Shown one piece after another: positions 42,853-52,670 of a stretch of 64,000 bases of DNA. Below the pieces are notes generated by a model. The model ran no database searches, was not told where the DNA came from, and worked only from the letters and a program-made list of their open reading frames with translations. Positions within the stretch are counted from its first letter, which is position 1, and every line of letters starts with the position of its first letter. Source of the DNA: CALBPI01 sp942491885 (GTDB lineage: Bacteria > Pseudomonadota > Gammaproteobacteria > Steroidobacterales > Woeseiaceae); the NCBI GenBank assembly GCA_942491885.1, contig CALOCQ010000010.1, positions 1 to 64,000 on the forward strand. Direction: 5' to 3'. Both the position numbers and the translations under genes were made by a program.

Positions 42853-45249
42853 ATGTCGATTAACAACGGGTTAAAGCGTATTGCGCAAACCAGTTTCGGC
42901 GCGGCAGCAGTATTATTGGGCGGACTTTCCGGCCAGGCGCTGGCCCAGTCAGAGCCGTTCCTTGAAGAAATCGTAGTGACCGCTGCGAAGCGCGAACAGA
43001 CACTTCAGGAAGTGCCGATTGCGGTTTCTGTCACAGATGCCGACACAATCGAAAAAGCACAGATTCTCGATATTCTGGATCTGCAATCAGTTGTTCCTTC
43101 ACTGCGTGTCACGCAGTTGCAGTCTTCAGCAAACACCAACTTCGTTATTCGCGGTTTCGGTAACGGCGCGAACAACGCCGGCATCGAGCCTTCAGTCGGC
43201 GTTTTCATCGACGGCGTTTATCGTTCACGCTCGGCCGGCGCGATCTCTGATCTGCCGAACCTGCAGCGAATCGAAGTATTGCGCGGCCCGCAGAGCACGC
43301 TGTTCGGTAAGAATGCGTCCGCTGGTGTTATCAGCGTAATCACGCAGGCGCCGCAGTTCGAGTGGGGCGGCAGCGCGGAATTGGTTGCTGGCAACTACGG
43401 CCAGTTCATCGCCAAGGGCGACATCACCGGTCCGTTGACTGACAAGGTTGCGTTCAGCTTTTCGGCGAACGCAAACACGCGTGACGGTTACTTCGACAAC
43501 CTCGCAGGCGGCTCTGAGCTCAACGAGCGCAACCGCTATGGCGTTCGTGGCCAGTTGCAGATTGATGCAACCGACCGCTTGTCATTCCGCATCATCGCCG
43601 ACTACGACGAAATCGACGAGAACTGCTGCGGTACGACCAACTTGTTGAACGGGCCGACCGGCGGCGCTGTTGTTGCGACCGGCGGTCAGTTAGTACCGAA
43701 CCAGCCGTATTCTTATGAGACGTTCCTGAACTTCGATTCGCAGAACGAAGTCGAGAACAGCGGTATTTCTGTGCAGGCAGACATGGATTTCGACAGCTTT
43801 TCGCTGGTTTCTATCACATCGTTCCGTACACAGACCGCATTAACCAACGCTGATTCCGACTTCACCAGTGCAGACCTGATTGCACGGAACGCCGAAGACC
43901 GCGATCTCGACACCTTCACGCAGGAAATTCGCCTGAGCGGTACATTGGGCGATAGCGCTGACTGGCTGGTCGGCGGATTCTTCTTCGACGAATCCATCGA
44001 TTACCAGACCGACTTCGACTACGGCGATGACTTCCGTCTGTATGCAAGCCTGTTGGGCGGCGACCCTAACCTGGCGGCCGGTGTCGAAACCGCGCTTGGT
44101 CTGCCGGTCGGCACCACATTGTGGCAGCCCGGTCAGGGCGTTGCGGAAACCGCAACCCAGGACAACCAGGCGTCGTCACTGTTTGCACAGGTTGACTTGT
44201 ATCTGACGCCGGAAACGACGCTGACACTGGGCGCCAACTACACCCAGGACGAAAAAGATGTTTCTGTCAGCCAGGTCAACACGGACATTTTTTCCAACCT
44301 TCCCCTGACCGGCACGCCTTTGGAGGGTTTGCAGCCGCTGCAGTTCCTGCCGCAGTTCCTCGCATTCCCGAACGTTGTTGAGCCGGGTAGCACGGATGAC
44401 AGCGAGACCACCTGGACCGTACGTCTGGCACAAGACCTCAGCGACAACATGAACCTGTATGTCAGCGCGGCGACCGGTTACAAGGCTTCGACCTTTAACC
44501 TGTCGCGTGATGCACGTCCGCTGGCTGCGGATATCCCGGCGCTCGAAGCGGCCGGCCTGACAGCAGCCACACCGAACCTGAACGCAGGTACGCGTTTCGC
44601 GAACCCGGAGGAGTCTACCGTCTATGAGCTGGGCCTGAAGGCGCAGTTCGATCGCGGCGCGTTTAACATCGCGATCTTCGACCAGACGATCGACGGCTTC
44701 CAGTCGAACATCTTCGTGGGTACCGGCTTCCAGCTGGCCAACGCGGGTGAGCAGGCAGCCTTCGGTATCGAGTTTGATGGTACCTGGTACCCGACGGACA
44801 ACCTGCAGTTGACCTTCGCGGCCACATGGATGGATCCGGAATACGTATCGTTTGTTAACAGTGGCTCGCCAGGCCCGAACGGCGACGGCGATCTGTCGGG
44901 CGAAACGCCTGCCGGTATCCATTCGCTGAGCACGGTCACCAGCGCGACCTACAACTGGGATCTGGCTGGCGGCAAGACTGCATACGTTCGTGCGGAGCAC
45001 ATCTACGACGACAAGATTCAGGTTGTAGACAACGTTCCGGAATCGATCGCAGCACGCGAAACCAACTCGTTCAATGCGAGTGCGGGTGTCTCAACGCCGA
45101 ATGGCTGGGACTTCCGTGTCTGGGGCCGTAACATCACCGATGATGAGTATTTGTACAGCGCCTTCCCGGGTGTCGCACAGGGTGGTAGCTTCAACGGCTA
45201 CCCGAACACACCGGCGACGTTCGGTGTCTCGGTCCGCAAGGTCTTCTAA
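42853..45249 (+). CDS. TonB-dependent outer-membrane receptor
   Basis: 798 residues from ATG 42853, preceded by GGGGGAAAAAC; the frame from 42703 includes leader and is rejected. A signal peptide (TSFGAAAVLLGGLSGQALAQ) is followed by the TonB-box-like EEIVVTAAKREQTLQEVPIA, a plug domain (VIRGFGNGANNAGIEPSVGV, IEVLRGPQSTLFGKNASAGV) and a 22-strand barrel ending in GVSVRKVF with terminal aromatic Phe. The IVVTA...QEVPIAV form is common in large marine gammaproteobacterial receptor families of unknown ligand. It imports a bulky substrate using TonB energy. A strong terminator isolates it from the next gene. Confidence 0.94.
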   Translation: MSINNGLKRIAQTSFGAAAVLLGGLSGQALAQSEPFLEEIVVTAAKREQTLQEVPIAVSVTDADTIEKAQILDILDLQSVVPSLRVTQLQSSANTNFVIRGFGNGANNAGIEPSVGVFIDGVYRSRSAGAISDLPNLQRIEVLRGPQSTLFGKNASAGVISVITQAPQFEWGGSAELVAGNYGQFIAKGDITGPLTDKVAFSFSANANTRDGYFDNLAGGSELNERNRYGVRGQLQIDATDRLSFRIIADYDEIDENCCGTTNLLNGPTGGAVVATGGQLVPNQPYSYETFLNFDSQNEVENSGISVQADMDFDSFSLVSITSFRTQTALTNADSDFTSADLIARNAEDRDLDTFTQEIRLSGTLGDSADWLVGGFFFDESIDYQTDFDYGDDFRLYASLLGGDPNLAAGVETALGLPVGTTLWQPGQGVAETATQDNQASSLFAQVDLYLTPETTLTLGANYTQDEKDVSVSQVNTDIFSNLPLTGTPLEGLQPLQFLPQFLAFPNVVEPGSTDDSETTWTVRLAQDLSDNMNLYVSAATGYKASTFNLSRDARPLAADIPALEAAGLTAATPNLNAGTRFANPEESTVYELGLKAQFDRGAFNIAIFDQTIDGFQSNIFVGTGFQLANAGEQAAFGIEFDGTWYPTDNLQLTFAATWMDPEYVSFVNSGSPGPNGDGDLSGETPAGIHSLSTVTSATYNWDLAGGKTAYVRAEHIYDDKIQVVDNVPESIAARETNSFNASAGVSTPNGWDFRVWGRNITDDEYLYSAFPGVAQGGSFNGYPNTPATFGVSVRKVF

Positions 45250-45265
45250 ACAGACCTGAAGAAAC

Positions 45266-45304
45266 AAAGCCCCGGTCGACAGCTGTCGACCGGGGCTTTT
45301 TTTT
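45266..45304 (+). terminator. Rho-independent terminator after the TonB receptor
   Basis: A 34-base perfect palindrome (arms AAAGCCCCGGTCGACAG and its complement) ends in a run of eight T. The stem could act in both directions, but a T-run of this quality follows only on the plus strand. Confidence 0.93.
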
Positions 45305-45404
45305 ACCTGTGTATTGGGGTGTGAGACCTTGAGAAACGGGCCGCAGCCATGCATCATCGGCTATTGCCGCAGTGCAGCATACAAATCTTCCACCGGAGTC
45401 GAAA

Positions 45405-47405
45405 ATGCGCCAGTTCATGTTATTGCTCAGTCTTGTCCTGATCCTTACAGCGGGGCGGTCTGCGGCCGCAGCGAAGGTCGAAAATTTCCGTTTGCTGGAT
45501 CAGAACCTGCAAGCACATGAGCTGTACTACCATAAAGACGCCAAGGCGATAGTGCTGCTGGTGCAGAGCAACGGTTGCCCGATTGCGCGCAACCTGTTGC
45601 CTGACCTCAGTGATCTTCGTGACCGCTATGCCGAACGCGGTGTCGAGTTCGCATTGATTAACTCGAGTATCCAGGACACGCGCGCGGCAATCCGGGAAGA
45701 GGCCGAAACCTTTGCGATCGATTTTCCGATCCTCGTTGATGAAACCCAGCTGATTGGCGAGTCGCTCGAACTGGATCGCAGCGGTGAGGTTATTGTCGTT
45801 GATCCGACGAATTGGACTATCGCTTATCGCGGCCCGCTCAGCGATCGCGTCGGTTATGAGACCCAGAAAAAAGAAGCGAGCGAGCACTACCTCGCCGATG
45901 CGCTTGACAGCATTATCGCCGGCCAGCCAGTCGCCGAGCCGCGTCGCAATGCGGTCGGTTGCATCGTCAATTTCCCGGAGCGCGAGCGCGTTGCCGCTCA
46001 CGCCGAAATCAGCTACAGCGACACTATTGCGCCATTGCTGGAGCAACGTTGCGTTGCCTGTCACCGTCCGGGCGGTATCGGCCCGTGGGCGATGACCAGC
46101 TACGAAATGATTAAAGGTTTCTCACCGATGATTCGTGAGGTGGTCAGAACCCGCCGCATGCCACCGTGGGAAGTTGCGACCGATCTGCCGGACATCCACG
46201 GTGCACGTGCGCTGACCGTCGACGAAAAGAAAACGCTGATCCATTGGATCGAAGCGGGCGCGCCGCGCGGCGAGGGTGAAGACCCGTTGCTTGCCGTCAC
46301 GGCTGCGCCCAAAGAGTGGCCGCTTGGAGAGCCGGACCTTATCGTGTCGGCACCGCCGTTCACCGTGCCGGCGACCGGTGTTCTGGACTATCAGTTCCCG
46401 GCTATAGATAACCCGCTTGCGGAGGATGTCTGGGTGCGTGCGGTCAGCATCAAACCGGGGCAGGGCGAAGTCGTCCACCACGTGCTCATCGGTACCTCGG
46501 AGGAGATGATCCCCGAAGGCGAGGGTCGTCTGGATGCCGTGTTCGGCAATTATCTTATGGGCTACGCGCCGGGCGCTGAGTCATATATCTATCCGGATGA
46601 AACCGGCGTGCTGGTCAAGGCCGGTGGTCAGATTCACCTGCAGATGCACTACACAACCTACGGTCGTGAAGTCACCGACGAGACGCAGATCGCGCTGTAC
46701 TTTCATGATGAGATGCCGCGCTACAACCTGCGCCAGCAGGTCGTGATCGGGCCCGACGTACAAATTCCACCGGGTGCCGAGCGACATACCGAGTCGGCGT
46801 ATTTCGAGTTCGCACGTGACGCGGAGATTTACAGCCTGTTCCCGCACGCACATTACCGAGGTGTAGAAACGCGTTTCGATTTGCACCTGCCGGACGGCAG
46901 CAAGCAGCCATTGTTGCATGTGCCGCGTTACGACTTTAACTGGCAGCACACCTATTCGCTGGAAGAGCCGGTAAGCGTGCCGGCCGGAACGCGATTGGTG
47001 CACTCGACCGTATACAACAACAGCGAACGCAATCCAGCCAATCCTGACGCGACCCGTGAGGTGCCATGGGGGCTGCAATCGTATGACGAGATGCTGTACG
47101 GCGGGTTCTTCTTTCGCTGGACCGAGGGCACTGCGAAAGCGCCGGTGCATGATGAGCTCGAATTTAATATCGCGCAGATGTTCGGTGGCTTCGACGACGA
47201 CTTCGATGGCGTTCTGACCGCAAAGGAAATGCCGGGCCGTCTTGGCGAAGCGTTCGAAGCCGGCCAGCTTGATCCGTTCAACAAGGACGGTGACGACGCG
47301 CTCAGTCCGGTCGAATATCGTGCATTTGTCGAGTACCGACGGAAACAGGCAGCCGAACAGCGCCAGGCTAATGCCGCGCAGACGCAGGGCAACGGCGACC
47401 GTTAG
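45405..47405 (+). CDS. Multidomain secreted redox protein: redoxin, c-heme, copper monooxygenase-like and EF-hand modules
   Basis: 666 residues from ATG 45405 (CCGGAG six bases upstream). After a signal peptide (LLLSLVLILTAGRSAAAA) comes a thioredoxin-like redoxin domain at about 25-180 with a single Cys (NGCPIARN, Cys58). Next is a c-heme motif CVACH at 216-220. A PHM/dopamine-hydroxylase-like domain follows with His pair 358-359 (EVVHHVLIG), His415 (LQMHY), HAH 481-483 and Met563 (DEMLYGGF), the right kinds of residue for two copper sites. Two EF-hand-like loops close the protein, DDDFDGVLTAKE (about 597-608) and DPFNKDGDDALS (about 623-634). Likely periplasmic or extracellular. The reaction is unknown. 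Confidence 0.82.
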   Translation: MRQFMLLLSLVLILTAGRSAAAAKVENFRLLDQNLQAHELYYHKDAKAIVLLVQSNGCPIARNLLPDLSDLRDRYAERGVEFALINSSIQDTRAAIREEAETFAIDFPILVDETQLIGESLELDRSGEVIVVDPTNWTIAYRGPLSDRVGYETQKKEASEHYLADALDSIIAGQPVAEPRRNAVGCIVNFPERERVAAHAEISYSDTIAPLLEQRCVACHRPGGIGPWAMTSYEMIKGFSPMIREVVRTRRMPPWEVATDLPDIHGARALTVDEKKTLIHWIEAGAPRGEGEDPLLAVTAAPKEWPLGEPDLIVSAPPFTVPATGVLDYQFPAIDNPLAEDVWVRAVSIKPGQGEVVHHVLIGTSEEMIPEGEGRLDAVFGNYLMGYAPGAESYIYPDETGVLVKAGGQIHLQMHYTTYGREVTDETQIALYFHDEMPRYNLRQQVVIGPDVQIPPGAERHTESAYFEFARDAEIYSLFPHAHYRGVETRFDLHLPDGSKQPLLHVPRYDFNWQHTYSLEEPVSVPAGTRLVHSTVYNNSERNPANPDATREVPWGLQSYDEMLYGGFFFRWTEGTAKAPVHDELEFNIAQMFGGFDDDFDGVLTAKEMPGRLGEAFEAGQLDPFNKDGDDALSPVEYRAFVEYRRKQAAEQRQANAAQTQGNGDR

Positions 47406-47512
47406 CCGAAAGGCGCTGCGGCAATTGCGTATGCCGCCTGGCGTGATCACTGCACATACTGTTCGTTGAAGTTGCTGGCCCATCGGGGGTCTGGCGCGAC
47501 TGACGGCAGACT

Positions 47513-48229
47513 ATGATGGCCCACAATGAGCGCGTGCTTGCCGCGCAGCAGGTGTGCAAGGTGTATGGCAGCGGCGATGTTGCCGTGCATGCGCTGCGTG
47601 ATGTCGATCTGGTGCTGGAACGCGGCGAGCTCGTCGTGTTGCTGGGCGCCTCCGGCAGCGGCAAGTCCACGCTGCTCAACATTCTCGGCGGGCTTGATCA
47701 GCCGACGACCGGCCAGGTGTTTTTCGGCGCTCAGGAGCTGAGCGCCGCATCCGCCGCCGAATTAACCCGCTATCGTCGCGATCACGTGGGTTTCGTCTTT
47801 CAGTTCTACAACCTGATTCCGGGGCTGACCGCGCTGGAGAATGTGCAGCTGGTCACCGAGATCGCACGTGACCCGATGCCGGCCGCCGATGCGCTGGCGA
47901 TGGTTAACCTGCACGAGCGCGCGCACCATTTCCCGGCGGAGCTATCCGGCGGTGAACAGCAGCGCGTCGCGATCGCGCGGGCCATCGCGAAGCGACCGGC
48001 GGTGCTGCTCTGCGATGAGCCGACCGGCGCACTCGATAGCCAGACGGGCGTCGTCGTGCTGCAGGCGATTCGCCAGATTAATCGTGAGATTGGTACAACG
48101 ACGGCGGTGATCACGCATAACCTCGCAACCGGCGACATGGCCGACCGTGTCGTGACCCTGGCGGACGGGCGGATCAGCAACGATCGGCGCAATCAGAACC
48201 CCGTCGATCCGTCCGAGATCAGCTGGTAG
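47513..48229 (+). CDS. ABC transporter ATP-binding protein (MacB/LolD type)
   Basis: 238 residues. Walker A GASGSGKSTLLNILGGLDQP, Q-loop FVFQFYNLIPGLTALENV, signature LSGGEQQRVAIARA, Walker B VLLCDEPTGALD and the H-loop ITHNLATG are all present. FQFYNL and TGALD are typical of MacB/LolD/FtsE-like ATPases that power mechanotransmission rather than import. Next come an FtsX-type permease and a membrane-fusion protein, forming an exporter operon. ATG 47516 is an alternative start. Confidence 0.93.
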   Translation: MMAHNERVLAAQQVCKVYGSGDVAVHALRDVDLVLERGELVVLLGASGSGKSTLLNILGGLDQPTTGQVFFGAQELSAASAAELTRYRRDHVGFVFQFYNLIPGLTALENVQLVTEIARDPMPAADALAMVNLHERAHHFPAELSGGEQQRVAIARAIAKRPAVLLCDEPTGALDSQTGVVVLQAIRQINREIGTTTAVITHNLATGDMADRVVTLADGRISNDRRNQNPVDPSEISW

Positions 48230-48235
48230 CCGGTA

Positions 48236-50599
48236 GTGCGCATCCTCAACCGAAAACTGCGTCGCGATCTGTGGCATATGAAAGGGCAGGCCTTTGCCAT
48301 TGCGATGATCATCGCGTCTGGCACAGGGTTATGGGTTATGTCGATGTCGATTCATTCGGCGCTCGACGAGACGGTTGCGGCGTACTACGAGCGCTATCGG
48401 TTTGCCGACGCGTTTGCCGAGCTGCGTCGCGCGCCTACGTCGGTCGCCACCCAGATCGCCGGCATTGACGGGGTGCAGACCGCGCAGGCGCGCATCGTTG
48501 CGAACGCGATCCTCGATATCGACGGCGTCAATGAGCCGGTGCAGGCGCGGCTCGTGTCGTTGGCCGAGCACGGGGAATTGACGCTGAATAAACTGGCGCT
48601 GCGCTCGGGCCGGTTGCCGCGACCGGGGCACGCGGACGAGGTCGTGTTGAGCGAGCAGTTCGCCATCGCGCATGACCTGATTCCCGGCAAGCACTTCGCA
48701 GCGCTGATGAATGGCCGTAAGCAGCGGCTGACGGTCGTTGGGACCACGCTGTCACCCGAATATATTTACGCAATGGCACCCGGTGCGCTGATGCCCGACG
48801 ATCGCCGCTTCGGCATTATCTGGATGCCGTACGACACGCTCGCCGCCGCATTCGATCTCGATGGTGCGTTCAACAGCATCAGTGTGGCGTTGTTGCGCAG
48901 CGCCGATGTGCGCGATGTAATTGCGCAGATGGACAATGCCCTCGGTCGCTATGGTGGCGTCGGGGCGGTCGCGCGAAAAGACCAGCTGTCGAACTGGTTT
49001 GTGATGAACGAGCTCGATGAGCTCAAACAGATGGCGACGATTCTGCCGGGTATCTTCCTGATTGTGGCCGCGTTCCTGACGAACATGGTGCTGGCGCGAC
49101 TGATTGCCGTCGAGCGCAGCGAGATTGGCTTGTTGAAGGCCAACGGTTACACCAACCGGAGTGTCAGCTGGCACTACCTCAAGCTGGTCGCAGCGATTGC
49201 CGCCATTGGTATCGTGCTTGGTTGGGTGATTGGCATCGGACTCGGGCGCTATGGCGCCACGCTGTATGCCAAGGTATTCCATTTCCCGCTGTTTATCTTT
49301 GAGCCTCAGCCCTCGCTGTTTCTGGTGTCGGCCGCGATCGGCCTGGCCGCCGCATGGCTGGGCACGATCGGCGCGGTAGCCCGCGTCGCACGTTTGCCGC
49401 CCGCGGAGGCGATGCGCCCGCAACAGCCGACATTTCGGCGACATGCGCGAACGCGTCCGGCCGAGTCGAAGCATTGGCTCGATCAGCCGAGCCGGATCGT
49501 GCTACGCCAGCTCGCCCGCAATCCGCTGCGCGCCGCTATCGCGACACTGGGCATGGCGGCGGGTGTTGCCGTCATGGTGCTGGCGCTGCAGTGGGCGGAC
49601 TCGATCACCGCGCTGTTAGACACAGAGTACTATCGCGCACAGCGCCAGGACTATTCCATCGCGCTGACCGAGCCGCGCAATATGGCCGCCGCATTCGATA
49701 TCGCGCATCTGCCGGGTGTGCTCGCCGCCGAGCCGACCCGCTATGTCAGTGCAGACCTTCAGCTCGGTAACCGCATCCACCGCGGGTCATTGCAGGGCCT
49801 GGTCAAGGACGCCGAACTGCAGCCCCTGTTCGATGTGAATCAGGGCGTGCAGACGGTGCCCGATAGCGGCCTGGTGTTGAGCACATGGCTCGCGAAAAAA
49901 CTGCAGGCGGATGTCGGCGACGTGGTCACCGTGTCTGTGCTGAGCGGCCGCCGTCCGGTGCGCGATCTGACCGTTATGCAGATTGTCGAGACGAATCTGG
50001 GTATGCCCGCATGGATGGAGCTCAACGCACTCAACCGATTGCTGGGTGACGGTCCGGCGCTTCAGTCATTGTTGCTCAAAGTGGATGAGGCGCAGGAGGC
50101 AAAATTGCTGTCGGTGCTGCGCGATGTTCCTGCAATCAGCGCGGTAAGCAGCCGGCGCGCTGCGGTCAGCATGTTTCACGAGACTATCGAGAAAACGATC
50201 CTGATCTATATCGGTTTTTATATTGTGTTTGCGGTGTTGTTGTCATTCGGTGTTTGTTACAACAATGCGCGCATCACGCTTTCAGAAAACGGCCGCGATC
50301 TCGCCACGCTGCGTGTGCTTGGGCTCACGCGTGCGGAGATCGGCTATATCTGTCTGGCGGAAACCGCGTTGCTCGCCTTGCTGGCGATACCGCTGGGGTA
50401 TTTGCTTGGCTACGGGTTGGCGGTGATGATGTCGTCGACGTTTTCCAATGAACTGTTCAGGGCGCCATTGGTCGTCACCTCTGCGGCGCTTGGCAATGCC
50501 ACGCTGGTCGCGCTGGGTGCGGCGGTTGTGTCGTTGCTGATCGTGCGCGTGAGGCTCGACCGACTCGACCTGATCGCCGTGCTGAAGACAAGGGAGTAG
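48236..50599 (+). CDS. FtsX/MacB-type ABC transporter permease
   Basis: 787 residues from a GTG six bases after the ATPase stop. Two tandem FtsX modules are visible: an N-terminal helix (FAIAMIIASGTGLWVMSMSI), a MacB-PCD-like periplasmic domain, a helix trio (IFLIVAAFLTNMVLARLIA, GLLKANGYTNRSVSWHYLKL), then a second periplasmic domain and second trio (LIYIGFYIVFAVLLSFGVCY, ILGLTRAEIGYI-like). Such permeases do not form a pore for import but move substrate at the outer leaflet or periplasm. Substrate unknown, perhaps a lipid, peptide or drug. Confidence 0.9.
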   Translation: MRILNRKLRRDLWHMKGQAFAIAMIIASGTGLWVMSMSIHSALDETVAAYYERYRFADAFAELRRAPTSVATQIAGIDGVQTAQARIVANAILDIDGVNEPVQARLVSLAEHGELTLNKLALRSGRLPRPGHADEVVLSEQFAIAHDLIPGKHFAALMNGRKQRLTVVGTTLSPEYIYAMAPGALMPDDRRFGIIWMPYDTLAAAFDLDGAFNSISVALLRSADVRDVIAQMDNALGRYGGVGAVARKDQLSNWFVMNELDELKQMATILPGIFLIVAAFLTNMVLARLIAVERSEIGLLKANGYTNRSVSWHYLKLVAAIAAIGIVLGWVIGIGLGRYGATLYAKVFHFPLFIFEPQPSLFLVSAAIGLAAAWLGTIGAVARVARLPPAEAMRPQQPTFRRHARTRPAESKHWLDQPSRIVLRQLARNPLRAAIATLGMAAGVAVMVLALQWADSITALLDTEYYRAQRQDYSIALTEPRNMAAAFDIAHLPGVLAAEPTRYVSADLQLGNRIHRGSLQGLVKDAELQPLFDVNQGVQTVPDSGLVLSTWLAKKLQADVGDVVTVSVLSGRRPVRDLTVMQIVETNLGMPAWMELNALNRLLGDGPALQSLLLKVDEAQEAKLLSVLRDVPAISAVSSRRAAVSMFHETIEKTILIYIGFYIVFAVLLSFGVCYNNARITLSENGRDLATLRVLGLTRAEIGYICLAETALLALLAIPLGYLLGYGLAVMMSSTFSNELFRAPLVVTSAALGNATLVALGAAVVSLLIVRVRLDRLDLIAVLKTRE

Positions 50600-50603
50600 C
50601 AAC

Positions 50604-51812
50604 ATGCGTGCATCGAGAATTCGTCTTTTGATATGGGCCGGCATAGCGATAACGATCGTTGCCGGTCTGGCCTTTCTGTTCCGGCCGGTGCCGGAGCGGG
50701 TGGACCTGGTGACAGTCGGCCGTGACAGTCTCGTCGTGACCGTCGATGATGAAGGCGAGACGCGGGTTCGCGACGTGTTCCTGTTGTCCTCACCGGTGGC
50801 CGGACAGGCAAGGCGTATCATTCTTGAGCCGGGCGATCGCGTTATTCGCAACGAGACGCTGATCACCGAAATCGAGCCTCGCGATGCAGATTTCCTGAAT
50901 CCTCGCAGCGAAGCGCAGGCGCAAGCCGAAATGCGCGCCGCTGAATCGGCGTTGACGCTCGCCGAGGCCGAGGTCGAGCGTGCGCAGTCCGAGCTTGATT
51001 TTGCTGCTATGGAGCGAGGCCGCGCGCGCGAGCTAATCGTTGACAACAACATATCGCAGCGGGCACTGGACGACGCGGAGCGGGCTTTTCGCAGCGGCGT
51101 GGCGGCGCTGAACACGGCGCGCGCCGGATTACAGGTCAGACGCTTCGAACTGGAGCGCGCGCGTGCCTCGCTGATCATGCCATCCGGTGTCGACAGTGAG
51201 TCGGGCGCGGGCTGCCTGTGTATTCCCGTTACGGCCCCGGTGGACGGCAGCATCCTGCGTGTGCTGCATGAAAGCGCCGGCGTCGTGGAGGCCGGCGAGC
51301 CGCTTGCCGAGATTGGTGATCCATCGGCGCTGGAGATCGTCGTCGACCTGCTGTCCTCGGACGCGGTGCGCGTGCGCCCGGGGCAGAATGTTGTCATCGA
51401 GGAATGGGGTGGTCCACGGCCACTACAGGGCGTTGTCAGGCGCGTCGAACCGTTCGGGTTTACGCGCGTGTCATCGCTTGGTATCGAGGAGCAACGCGTC
51501 AATGTGATTATCGACTTCGATCGCAACGTCGACGATGCGACGCAGCTCGGTCATGGCTATCGCGTGGTCACGCAAATCGAACTGGCGCGTGCAGAGGCTG
51601 CGTTGACCGTGCCGCTCACGTCGTTATTCCGTGACGGCGAACAGTGGTCGGTGTTTGTCGAGCAAGACGGCCGCGCGCGCCTGGTGCATGTCACGATCGG
51701 CAAGCGCAACGCGCTGGCCGCCGAGATCGTTGATGGGCTCGCCGAGGGTGAGCAGATCGTTGCCTATCCGAGCCTGCGTATCAGCGACGGGACTCGCATA
51801 GCGGCACGATGA
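50604..51812 (+). CDS. HlyD-family membrane-fusion protein of the ABC exporter
   Basis: 402 residues. N-terminal anchor IRLLIWAGIAITIVAGLAFL, lipoyl half near 55-80 (VFLLSSPVAGQARRIILEPG), a long alpha-hairpin at 100-175 (AEMRAAESALTLAEAEVERA, then ERGRARELIVDNNISQRALD), second lipoyl half (IPVTAPVDGSILRVLHESAG) and beta-barrel (LEIVVDLLSSDAVRVRPGQN). It starts four bases after the permease stop and would bridge that permease to an outer-membrane channel, which is not in the window. Confidence 0.92.
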   Translation: MRASRIRLLIWAGIAITIVAGLAFLFRPVPERVDLVTVGRDSLVVTVDDEGETRVRDVFLLSSPVAGQARRIILEPGDRVIRNETLITEIEPRDADFLNPRSEAQAQAEMRAAESALTLAEAEVERAQSELDFAAMERGRARELIVDNNISQRALDDAERAFRSGVAALNTARAGLQVRRFELERARASLIMPSGVDSESGAGCLCIPVTAPVDGSILRVLHESAGVVEAGEPLAEIGDPSALEIVVDLLSSDAVRVRPGQNVVIEEWGGPRPLQGVVRRVEPFGFTRVSSLGIEEQRVNVIIDFDRNVDDATQLGHGYRVVTQIELARAEAALTVPLTSLFRDGEQWSVFVEQDGRARLVHVTIGKRNALAAEIVDGLAEGEQIVAYPSLRISDGTRIAAR

Positions 51813-51824
51813 GCCGGCGCGTCG

Positions 51825-52580
51825 CTACAAGCCGGACAGCGCGATGCCGACCAGCAGCGCAAGTGCTGATGCGACAAGGCCCGCGAAAAGGACCCGGAGA
51901 CCTCCGGTTATGATGCGTGTCTCGGCGATGCGTGCCTTGAGGCAGCCAATGACGAAAAACACCAGTGCTGCAATAATGGCGCTTTGCATGTATGTCGCGT
52001 TAGTGACGCGCTCGGCGATGGCGAAAGGCAGCAGGGGTAATGCGCCGAAAATCACGAACGCGAAGAACGTCGCTATCGCTGCAGCGAGGGGCGCCCGCGG
52101 TGCATCGGCCACGCGGTGTTCCTCCCTGAGCATGGTGTCCACCCAGACCTTGCGGTCGCTGCTGATCACCGCTACAACCTGCTCCAGTGCGTCTCCGCTC
52201 AGTCCTTTCGCGGCATAAATCTGGCGCAGCTCTTCGCGCTCGCCGTCCGGCACGCGGGCGATATGATCGTGTTCCTCACGGCGCAACCGGTCGATGCGCT
52301 CGTGTTCTGTCTGGGCATTCTGGAAGTTGCTGACCGCCATGCTGAATCCATCGGCGATCAGATTGGCGAGCCCCATGATCAGCACGACGGCTGATGACAG
52401 GCCGGCGCCATAGGCGGCTGATGCGATAGCGAACGTCGTGACACAGCCATCGATGCCGCCCAGCACCGCATCGCCGGTGTAGTCGGGACTTACGCCATCT
52501 CGCAGGCGCCGTGCGATCGACTCGGGAGCATGTTGTTCATCGAGTAGCGTGCCTTGTCTGTCTTCGCTCGTGTTTGTCAC
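51825..52580 (-). CDS. VIT1/CCC1-family iron/manganese transporter
   Basis: 251 residues from the GTG at 52580, which has GAGGA nine bases upstream; the ATG at 52631 lacks such a site. The family opening YTGDAVLGGIDGCVTTFAIA in helix 1 is followed by helix 2 (VLIMGLANLIADGFSMAVSN). Next is an amphipathic, acidic cytosolic metal-binding domain (TEHERIDRLRREEHDHIARV, EREELRQIYAAKGL), then three helices to the end. VIT-like proteins export ferrous iron or manganese from the cytoplasm. It converges on the HlyD gene. Confidence 0.88.
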   Translation of the reverse strand: MTNTSEDRQGTLLDEQHAPESIARRLRDGVSPDYTGDAVLGGIDGCVTTFAIASAAYGAGLSSAVVLIMGLANLIADGFSMAVSNFQNAQTEHERIDRLRREEHDHIARVPDGEREELRQIYAAKGLSGDALEQVVAVISSDRKVWVDTMLREEHRVADAPRAPLAAAIATFFAFVIFGALPLLPFAIAERVTNATYMQSAIIAALVFFVIGCLKARIAETRIITGGLRVLFAGLVASALALLVGIALSGL

Positions 52581-52670
52581 CGGCTGGTTCCTCGTGGATT
52601 GCGACCAACGCTGAGTGTAGCGATGGCGCATCCCGAGTGCTGTAGCGGATTGCCGCAGGCGAGCGGGTGG

